Shown here piece by piece: positions 1-5,934 of a DNA stretch of 14,488 bases. The stretch spans positions 1 through 14,488 of the forward strand of contig SDNN01000055.1 of assembly GCA_004524425.1 (NCBI GenBank), read 5' to 3'. Within the stretch, counting starts at the first letter, position 1; each line of letters begins with the position of its first letter. This DNA is from Promethearchaeota archaeon (GTDB lineage Archaea > Asgardarchaeota > Lokiarchaeia > Sigynarchaeales > SOKP01). The position numbers were made by a program, and so were the translations under genes. The notes beneath the pieces are model-generated. The model was given only the letters and a program-made list of their open reading frames with translations. It had not been told where the DNA came from and made no database searches.

Positions 1-1
1 G

Positions 2-235
2 GCAGTTAATCACCCAATCAGAAGAGAAATGTTAAGATTTGTTAATGAGGTTGAACAGCTCTCAAAAAAAGACCTGCTTAATAAACTTGTTAAAAACAAT
101 GTATTAAATGACGAAAATGTTTTTAATTATAACATGGATTTTCTGATACAAGCTTTATGCGTAGAAAAAATTGAACATGATCATGAAATCCATTACAAAA
201 TTTTACCTGGTGGAAGAGTTATTGAAAACTTTTAA
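2..235 (+). CDS. Winged-helix (ArsR-like) transcriptional regulator, 5' end outside window
   Basis: This is the C-terminal part of a small DNA-binding protein. The reading frame is open to the first base. An ATG at 29 is internal, because the residues before it (Ala-Val-Asn-His-Pro-Ile-Arg-Arg-Glu) match residues 33-41 of the next gene's product. The gene therefore starts left of the window. The His-Pro-x-Arg-Arg-x-(I/M)-Leu block is the hallmark of ArsR-type winged helices. Further shared blocks are Leu/Phe-Asn-Lys-Leu, Asn-Tyr-Asn-x-Asp-Phe/Tyr-Leu, Ala-Leu-Cys and a C-terminal Gly-x-Val. The stop TAA is at 233-235, followed at once by a pyrimidine-only run. It is a paralog of the neighbour 66 bases downstream, so a tandem duplication is likely. 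No metal-binding cysteine cluster is visible, so a redox or ligand signal is open. Confidence 0.75.
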   Translation, partial: AVNHPIRREMLRFVNEVEQLSKKDLLNKLVKNNVLNDENVFNYNMDFLIQALCVEKIEHDHEIHYKILPGGRVIENF

Positions 236-251
236 TTTCTTTTCTTTTTTT
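236..251 (+). terminator. Pyrimidine-run terminator
   Basis: An uninterrupted C/T run, mostly T and ending in seven T, directly follows the stop codon of the first winged-helix gene. Archaeal RNA polymerase terminates at such U-rich tracts without a hairpin. Confidence 0.5.
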
Positions 252-300
252 AGATATTGAACAAAAAAAATTTAATTTTTAGTTTCTATTTTCTTAAATC

Positions 301-636
301 ATGCCCGATGAATCCGACTTCAAGGATTATAAATCAATAGAAGAATACATGAAAACCTTAGAAGGAAACACGTATTATCACGGTTTATTATTGAGGGCAG
401 TCAATCATCCTGTTCGAAGAGAAATTTTATCCATCATTAGCAAGGCGAAAAAAACTTCAAAAGCAGACCTATTCAATAAATTGAAGCTGAAAAAAATTAT
501 TATTAATCAGAATGAGTTAAATTATAATTTGGATTATTTAGTCAAAGCCTTATGCATTACTCCTATTCAAGATAAAAATTTCGATGAAGTTTATTATGAA
601 ATAACCTTAAGCGGTCAAGTCGTGGATTATTTATAA
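301..636 (+). CDS. Winged-helix (ArsR-like) transcriptional regulator
   Basis: A 111-residue protein that by family should bind DNA as a dimer and control nearby genes. Residues 1-25 are an acidic, probably helical extension. His36-Pro-Val-Arg-Arg-Glu-Ile-Leu43 begins the winged helix, and the recognition-helix region follows around residues 52-82 (Ser-Lys-Ala-Asp-Leu ... Asn-Tyr-Asn-Leu-Asp-Tyr). The strand-rich end at 97-108 would be the wing. No sensor domain or cysteine cluster is present; Cys85 is shared with the upstream paralog. The ATG at 301 follows an AT-rich box centred about 28 bases upstream (263-280), which fits a leaderless mRNA, and no Shine-Dalgarno is visible. It lies 107 bases upstream of the MFS transporter gene on the same strand, whose promoter carries a 14-base palindrome. 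Control of that gene is a reasonable but untested inference. Confidence 0.75.
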   Translation: MPDESDFKDYKSIEEYMKTLEGNTYYHGLLLRAVNHPVRREILSIISKAKKTSKADLFNKLKLKKIIINQNELNYNLDYLVKALCITPIQDKNFDEVYYEITLSGQVVDYL

Positions 637-667
637 AATAAAGTTTCTTCATTTCCTCTAGTGAAAT

Positions 668-681
668 TAAAGATATCTTTA
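668..681. promoter_or_regulatory. 14-bp perfect palindrome, candidate operator
   Basis: TAAAGATATCTTTA is a perfect inverted repeat with no spacer. It overlaps a TATA-like element (TTTATAAAA, 678-686) and ends 12 bases before a second TATA box, so a protein bound here would interfere with transcription of the transporter gene. The winged-helix gene just upstream encodes an obvious candidate binder, but nothing in the sequence proves the pairing. Confidence 0.4.
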
Positions 682-693
682 TAAAAATAAGAA

Positions 694-701
694 TTTAAAT
701 A
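694..701 (+). promoter_or_regulatory. Archaeal TATA box of the MFS transporter gene
   Basis: TTTAAATA matches the archaeal box A consensus. The expected transcription start is near 724, leaving a leader of about 20 bases before the ATG at 744. An alternative box, TTTATAAAA at 678-686, would give a longer leader. Confidence 0.5.
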
Positions 702-743
702 GATAATTAAGCAATACAAAAGTTTTAATTTTTATCAAGAACC

Positions 744-2147
744 ATGTCTAAAAAAAACGAGAGTTCTGCGGACACTTATTCCACGAAATTTGCTCTTTCT
801 TATAGTTTTGGGCAATTGAGTGATGTTATAGGCTATCAGATGTTCGTGTTTCTGATTTTTACATTTTATTATGCTGTTGTAGGATTAAATGTAAATTTAA
901 TTACTATTGGATTTATAATTTGGAGTGTATGGAATGCTATAAACGATCCAATGATTGGTACCTTGTCTGATCGAACAAACACGCGATGGGGAAGGAGGTT
1001 ACCATTTGTTTATCTAGCATTTCTCCCATATTGCGTTATCACAGTTTTACTATGGACTCCACCAACCACTTCTGAAATTGCGGGGTTTATTTATTTTATT
1101 ATAGTGATTGTACTGTTTGATACTATTTACACGAGTTATTCAATGGGTCAAGCGAGCATGTTTCCCGAGCTCTTCAAGAATGAAGAAGAGAGAACCAAGG
1201 CTAATAGCATTAGGCAAATATTTACGATTTTGGCTTTAATTGTTGCCTTTGTAATGCCTACATTTTTTATTCCGAAATTAGATGATCCAAGATATTATTC
1301 GAATTACATGTTTGCGGGAATTGCTGCCGCCACGCTTATCTTTGTATTCGGACTAATTTTCATTAAGTTTGGGACAAAAATTCCTGCAGAATTTACAGAA
1401 GATTACAAAACGGCTCCCCCTTTTTTCACATCTCTAAAAATGTCTTTAAAAAAAAAATCTTTTAGGTGGTATGTAATCGTACATTTCTGTAATTGGTTTG
1501 TTTATTCAATTCTCCCCACAGTTTTTCCTCTTTATGCCAGTTTTGTATTGGGATTTGGTGAAGGAGAATCCATTTTGATTGGTGGCTTATTGGCTTTAAT
1601 ATTCATCAGTGCAGTTTTTTTCATGCTAATCTGGCGTGTAGTGGTGCTTAAAGTGGGCATCAAAAAAGGAATAATCATCTCTCAATTTGTATTCATCATC
1701 GCATTAATTCCTTACATGTTCATAACCGATTTTTTTGGTGCATTAATCGCATCGATTTTAGTAGGATTCGGTCTCGCAGGATCATTGCTCTACTTGGATA
1801 TCCTTATTGCCGTAGTCATGGATGAAGATGAATTAGAAACAGGTACAAGGCGAGCAGGTGGGTTTTTGGGGATTAGCACCTTCATTTTAAGATTTGCAAG
1901 CGTGGTCATGATTATCAGTATTAGTCTGGTTTTTAATAGTGTTGGATGGGCCACATTTGATCCCAATCCTGGCTCGAACGTAATATTAGGTCTTCGTCTA
2001 TTAATGTTTGCTTTTCCAGCGGCAGCTCTGGTAATTGGCATTATCGCAGCAAGTGTATTTCCAATTAATAAAACAAGATATGAGGAAATTAAAGGCCAAT
2101 TGGAAAAATTACATCAGGAAAAAAGAGAGAGAGCACGCTTGAAATAA
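744..2147 (+). CDS. GPH-family (MelB-like) MFS symporter
   Basis: A 467-residue inner-membrane transporter of the glycoside-pentoside-hexuronide:cation symporter type, with hydrophobic segments along its length consistent with 12 helices. The family signature is clear at residues 64-87: Asn-Ala-Ile-Asn-Asp68-Pro-Met-Ile-Gly, then Ser-Asp76-Arg-Thr and Arg-Trp-Gly-Arg-Arg. These acidic positions belong to the helix that holds the coupling cation in MelB. Pro-Glu-Leu-Phe with Glu-Glu-Glu-Arg-Thr (141-151) and Glu-Thr-Gly-Thr-Arg-Arg (365-370) are further GPH landmarks. Where many family members have Lys in helix 11, this protein has Arg383. The cytoplasmic C terminus (443-467) is charged and helical. 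GPH proteins carry sugars, uronates or sulfonated sugars; the substrate here cannot be read. The gene converges on the glycyl radical enzyme gene, so the transporter may import its substrate (inference). Confidence 0.85.
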   Translation: MSKKNESSADTYSTKFALSYSFGQLSDVIGYQMFVFLIFTFYYAVVGLNVNLITIGFIIWSVWNAINDPMIGTLSDRTNTRWGRRLPFVYLAFLPYCVITVLLWTPPTTSEIAGFIYFIIVIVLFDTIYTSYSMGQASMFPELFKNEEERTKANSIRQIFTILALIVAFVMPTFFIPKLDDPRYYSNYMFAGIAAATLIFVFGLIFIKFGTKIPAEFTEDYKTAPPFFTSLKMSLKKKSFRWYVIVHFCNWFVYSILPTVFPLYASFVLGFGEGESILIGGLLALIFISAVFFMLIWRVVVLKVGIKKGIIISQFVFIIALIPYMFITDFFGALIASILVGFGLAGSLLYLDILIAVVMDEDELETGTRRAGGFLGISTFILRFASVVMIISISLVFNSVGWATFDPNPGSNVILGLRLLMFAFPAAALVIGIIAASVFPINKTRYEEIKGQLEKLHQEKRERARLK

Positions 2148-2164
2148 TAAATAAATATTTCAAA

Positions 2165-2205
2165 TTTTTTTCTTTATTATTTAAAGCGAGAATTAAAAAT
2201 AAAAA
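2165..2205. terminator. Bidirectional T-tract terminator between convergent genes
   Basis: The + strand has a T7 tract at 2165-2171 after the transporter stop codon. The - strand has two T5 tracts (complement of 2195-2199 and 2201-2205) directly after the stop codon of glycyl radical enzyme A. The 59-base gap thus serves both transcripts; no GC-rich hairpin is seen. Confidence 0.5.
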
Positions 2206-2206
2206 T

Positions 2207-4783
2207 TCAAACCATGGTATGTTCAGTACGAGAGATCACTTCATCTTGTATTTCTTTACCTAGATCGACAAAATATGCGCTATAACCTCCCACCTTGACT
2301 ATAACATTTCTATATTTCTCACGATCCTTTTGAGCTGCCTTTAAAACTTCTCTAGAAACGACAGTGGGCTGAAGTTGTTCTCCCCCCAGTTTGAAGTATG
2401 TTTTTATCAAAGAGATCCATTTCTTCTTCGCCTCCTCTGTTTTTCCAATTCCAGAAGGATGCATCCGAATATTTACAGCACAACCACATACATGCTCAAA
2501 ATCAATTGCTGCAACGGATCTTAAAACGCCAGTAACACCATTCTCTTCTACATTATACGGATTACAACTAGATGCCAATGGTCTTCCTGCTAATCTGCCA
2601 TCAGGAGTCGCTAATGATACCCTACCCACATATGTATGACTTGTCATGCTAATGATAAATGGAGCATAAATACCTCCTTTATAAGTCCGATACTTATATG
2701 TTTCTTCAAACATGCGAGATGTAATTTCTCTGGCAAGTTTATCGCATTCTGGATTCCCATTTCCCCATTTTCCATCAAGATCTAGGATTAACTGGTGAAT
2801 CCATTCATACCCATGCGTAAAATTATTATCAATTGCATCAACAAGCTCTTTTAACGAAAATTTTTTTTGTTCAAATACTAATTTTTTGATTACATATAAA
2901 GAATCAACAAGATTGGCGACGCTAGCCAAAAAAAGGATTCCTTCGCAATCATATATTGCTCCTCCTTGGGTCACATCCTTTCTATTTTCTAAACATCCTT
3001 GCACAAATGCAGATAAAAATGGTGAAGGCAAGAATTTAGCATATATTTCATCTCTAATATTTGTTGCATCTACTATATGTTGGATGACGTAGTCTGATTG
3101 TTTATAAAAAGCTTGAAGGAACTCTTCAAATGTTTTAAATGATTCTGGTTCACCTGTTTTGGGACCGATATCTTTTATTGGTCCCACTAAAGTCTTTGAA
3201 TCTCCATTTCTAATCGCCGTATCAAGTGTATTACATAACAATATTGCGGAGAAACCGATTCCTCCTGTCTTACCAGGAGTTGACATGTCAACACAGCCCG
3301 TAATGCAATACCCTTGAGCATCTTTTTCAGTAATTCCCCTTTTAATTAACGCTATTTTAGCAATGTTATCATTCAACATGGAAAGGCTTGATACGCCTTT
3401 ATAGTGAAGGTCAGCAATTTTTAAATATAGTTCATCTGGTGAGTCATCATGTAATCTTACTGCAAAGTTTAGGCAAGCCCTTGAACGTTCAACTGCGTCT
3501 AAAAGAAGATATGTCAGTTCATTTGTGGCATCTTTTCCTGATTCCGTAAGCCCTCCTAAAGTAACCGGTTCAGAGCCCTCATAACGTTGACTAAATTCTG
3601 AAAGAGCATCTGGATACGGACGTACATTATGACTCATTATTTTTAATATTAATTCTTCCAATAATTCACGTGCTTCTTCAGGAGTAATGCTACCTTCCTC
3701 AATATCATGTTTATAATAAGGGTAAAAGATTTGGTCGAGACGACCAGGTCCGTGAACATTAAAAGGAAGGGCTAAATCAACCGTAACTTTGAGAATCCAA
3801 TATAATTGTACAGCTTCCTGAAATGTCTTAGCAGGCTTTGATTTTACATTATTACAAGCATCATGCATTTTCGATAATATAGCTTTTCTTGTGGGATCAT
3901 TGGTATTCTTAATTTCTTCTTTAAGTTTTTCAGTCAATCTCTTCCCGTATATCATTATTCCTTCCAGAGCCATATCAAGGGAGGTTAAGAAATCTAGTTG
4001 TTCCGGTGTTAAATTGTCATTCCTCTTTATTTCTTCCTGTACTTCTTCTCGCATGCCTAAAAATCCTTTCTGGATGGCAGTTTCATGATCAAGAATTATA
4101 TGTCCTTGCCAGCCCCCAATAACGGCATTATTTGAGATTATTGGTTGGTTTTGAGATTTTGTTATTGGTACATGACTAATGAAATCATAAAATTCACCTT
4201 TATAGATTTTTTTTTCTAAAAAAGCTTTCTCAATTAGGTCAGATATCGTTTTTCCTTTCCAATAGGGAAGTATCTCATTTAGAAGCATTGTTTTATCCTC
4301 TTCTTTTATTTGAAATGGATTTATCCTTCTTTGATCTAAAGGTTGGCTTCCCATAGTTGGTATAGCAGCGCCCATCTCTTTTATTTCTTCTATATATTTA
4401 ATAAGATCTATTCCTTTTTTATTCATGTATTCTATAAAGGATTTGTTAAAATTCCTTTCAAATTTTTTCATGGCTTTTTTATCAATTTCAGTCTCGAGTA
4501 TTAGATTCCATATACCACGCTCTATATCGATGGGTATGCCAAGAAAACTTTCTGTCCATTTGCCAGCAATATGGTCGTCTGGGTCTATATAGATTTGCAT
4601 CTTTTCGTAAACATTTTTCATACATAAGGCAATTCTAACACCGTTAGGTAAATTGCTTCCCTCAGTTTCTTTCCACTTTTCAGTGTAATATTTTGCTCTT
4701 TCAATAGAAATTAGAGTTTTATCATCAAGAAACCTTCTACGAATATTTTTTATTCGTTCACTTGCGTTATCTATAATTTCCAA
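2207..4783 (-). CDS. Glycyl radical enzyme A (PFL-like, atypical subfamily)
   Basis: An 858-residue cytoplasmic, oxygen-sensitive enzyme of the pyruvate formate-lyase/diol dehydratase superfamily. The PFL-like barrel covers most of the chain: Gly-His228 with Asp-His-Glu-Thr (232-235), Gly-Arg-Leu-Asp-Gln (347-351), Asp-Ala-Thr-Asn-Glu-Leu (418-423), the thiyl cysteine Cys497 in Gly-Cys-Val-Asp499, and Asp627-Ser-Leu with Ile-Lys-Lys. The C-terminal radical loop has Gly833 in Val-Gly-Gly-Tyr-Ser-Ala. Characterised dehydratases, lyases and arylacetate decarboxylases have Glu two residues after the Cys; here it is Asp. In the glycerol dehydratase alignment the substrate-binding Trp-His-Asp is replaced by Ile-Gly-Phe, so a diol dehydratase is unlikely. 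The substrate is unknown. The start is TTG at 4783, chosen because it aligns with the ATG of paralog B, a GAGATGA element lies 7 bases before it, and an in-frame stop lies 5 codons upstream with no ATG between. The activase gene is 161 bases upstream. Confidence 0.9.
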   Translation of the reverse strand: MEIIDNASERIKNIRRRFLDDKTLISIERAKYYTEKWKETEGSNLPNGVRIALCMKNVYEKMQIYIDPDDHIAGKWTESFLGIPIDIERGIWNLILETEIDKKAMKKFERNFNKSFIEYMNKKGIDLIKYIEEIKEMGAAIPTMGSQPLDQRRINPFQIKEEDKTMLLNEILPYWKGKTISDLIEKAFLEKKIYKGEFYDFISHVPITKSQNQPIISNNAVIGGWQGHIILDHETAIQKGFLGMREEVQEEIKRNDNLTPEQLDFLTSLDMALEGIMIYGKRLTEKLKEEIKNTNDPTRKAILSKMHDACNNVKSKPAKTFQEAVQLYWILKVTVDLALPFNVHGPGRLDQIFYPYYKHDIEEGSITPEEARELLEELILKIMSHNVRPYPDALSEFSQRYEGSEPVTLGGLTESGKDATNELTYLLLDAVERSRACLNFAVRLHDDSPDELYLKIADLHYKGVSSLSMLNDNIAKIALIKRGITEKDAQGYCITGCVDMSTPGKTGGIGFSAILLCNTLDTAIRNGDSKTLVGPIKDIGPKTGEPESFKTFEEFLQAFYKQSDYVIQHIVDATNIRDEIYAKFLPSPFLSAFVQGCLENRKDVTQGGAIYDCEGILFLASVANLVDSLYVIKKLVFEQKKFSLKELVDAIDNNFTHGYEWIHQLILDLDGKWGNGNPECDKLAREITSRMFEETYKYRTYKGGIYAPFIISMTSHTYVGRVSLATPDGRLAGRPLASSCNPYNVEENGVTGVLRSVAAIDFEHVCGCAVNIRMHPSGIGKTEEAKKKWISLIKTYFKLGGEQLQPTVVSREVLKAAQKDREKYRNVIVKVGGYSAYFVDLGKEIQDEVISRTEHTMV

Positions 4784-4790
4784 AATTAAT

Positions 4791-4797
4791 TCATCTC
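4791..4797 (-). promoter_or_regulatory. Ribosome binding site supporting the TTG start
   Basis: On the - strand GAGATGA differs from the archaeal consensus GAGGTGA at one base and sits 7 bases upstream of TTG at 4783. It overlaps the in-frame TGA that closes the frame upstream (4796-4798), so it decides in favour of TTG. Confidence 0.45.
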
Positions 4798-4845
4798 AAT
4801 CTTAATATTTTCAAGATAAATATTGTTTTTTAAACTATTTTAACA

Positions 4846-4857
4846 TTTTTATATAAT
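4846..4857 (-). promoter_or_regulatory. TATA-like element upstream of glycyl radical enzyme A
   Basis: On the - strand ATTATATAAAAA lies about 65 bases before the TTG start, giving a predicted leader of some 40 bases that would include the GAGATGA ribosome site. A weaker A/T box nearer the gene (about 4825-4833) is an alternative. Together with the T8 tract behind the activase gene it suggests enzyme A can be transcribed on its own. Confidence 0.35.
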
Positions 4858-4913
4858 GATAATGAATGTGAACTATTATTTATTGTAAGATTTATTCCAT
4901 TATCTCAATTTTG

Positions 4914-4936
4914 AAAAAAAATATTTCTATTGAAAA
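4914..4936 (-). terminator. T8-containing terminator after the activase gene
   Basis: Directly after the activase stop codon the - strand carries a T6 tract followed by a T8 tract (complement of 4914-4921). This matches archaeal T-tract termination and would at least partly separate the activase and enzyme A transcripts. Confidence 0.4.
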
Positions 4937-4944
4937 AATTGACT

Positions 4945-5853
4945 TTATCGATTACATACAACTTTAAAATTATATTGCTCAAATTTGTGTATAATTTCTT
5001 CTAATTTTTCTTCTGTTAAATCTCCCATATCTCTATATAAATGCCCCATGCCCACTTTTTCATATTTAGTTTTTGCCATTTTATTATAGGGCATTAAATG
5101 AACAGGTCCCATGTAGTTTGTATTCTTTAAAAAAATAGCAATATTTTCAATTGTGTTCATATCCGTGTTGACACCCGGGATAATGGGTATACGTGCAACA
5201 ATTCTATCACTCCCTACCTTTGAAAGGATTATCTTAAAATTTTCTAATATTTTTTCATTGGAAACCTTCGTAAATTTCTGATGTATTTTTGAATCCACAT
5301 GTTTTATATCAAAAAGAAAAAGATCAACTAATTTAACGAGTTTGGAAATTATATTCTGATTAAAATATCCACATGTCTCTATAGCGGTGTGAATTCCTTT
5401 TTCTTTAAAATTTTTAAGGAGAGCTAATAAAAATTTTAATTGCATCGTAGGTTCTCCGCCTGAAATAGTAATCCCTCCTCCAGATGTGTCATAAAAAGCT
5501 TTATCCCTACCTGCAATCTCAACGACTTGATCAACGGGCATTAATTTTCCGACTAATTCCATCACATCATTGGGACATGCTTCTACACATTTAGCACATA
5601 AAATGCACAAATCATCATTCCTTACTACCCCTTCTTTATTTAACTTAATGGCATCATTAGGACACGCATCCACGCATAAACCACATAACTCACATTTTTC
5701 TTTGAAATATGATATTTCGGGTTTAAATTTTTGAGATTCTGGATTGTGACACCATAAACAACGCAATGGACACCCCTTTAGGAATATGGTTGTTCTTATT
5801 CCTGGTCCATCGTACACTGCATAATGCTGAATATCAAAAACAATGCCTTCCAT
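4945..5853 (-). CDS. Glycyl radical enzyme activating enzyme (radical SAM)
   Basis: A 302-residue cytoplasmic activase that would use S-adenosylmethionine and an [4Fe-4S] cluster to abstract hydrogen from the radical glycine of its partner. Asp15-Gly-Pro-Gly-Ile-Arg precedes the radical SAM motif Cys28-x3-Cys32-x2-Cys35, followed by His-Asn-Pro-Glu. A ferredoxin-like insert holds two more clusters (Cys54/57/60/64 and Cys83/86/89/93), as in the activases of diol dehydratases, choline lyase and arylacetate decarboxylases but not PflA itself. Gly132-Gly-Glu-Pro binds the SAM amino group and Asp182-Ile-Lys184 is the conserved Asp-x-Lys pair. It sits between two GRE genes with no second activase in view, so it probably serves both. 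Its ATG follows a TATA box by about 24 bases, fitting a leaderless mRNA. Confidence 0.92.
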   Translation of the reverse strand: MEGIVFDIQHYAVYDGPGIRTTIFLKGCPLRCLWCHNPESQKFKPEISYFKEKCELCGLCVDACPNDAIKLNKEGVVRNDDLCILCAKCVEACPNDVMELVGKLMPVDQVVEIAGRDKAFYDTSGGGITISGGEPTMQLKFLLALLKNFKEKGIHTAIETCGYFNQNIISKLVKLVDLFLFDIKHVDSKIHQKFTKVSNEKILENFKIILSKVGSDRIVARIPIIPGVNTDMNTIENIAIFLKNTNYMGPVHLMPYNKMAKTKYEKVGMGHLYRDMGDLTEEKLEEIIHKFEQYNFKVVCNR

Positions 5854-5872
5854 TTAACAAGCAAAAATATGA

Positions 5873-5880
5873 TTTATAAA
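5873..5880 (-). promoter_or_regulatory. TATA box of the activase gene
   Basis: TTTATAAA, itself palindromic, is centred about 24 bases before the activase ATG at 5853, the spacing expected when transcription begins at the start codon. A second A/T box lies near 5895-5902. The 81-base gap to enzyme B would therefore hold an internal promoter. Confidence 0.45.
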
Positions 5881-5934
5881 AATTAATACCTATAATTTAA
5901 AAATAAGCAAAATAGTTAATAAATTCTGGATTTT

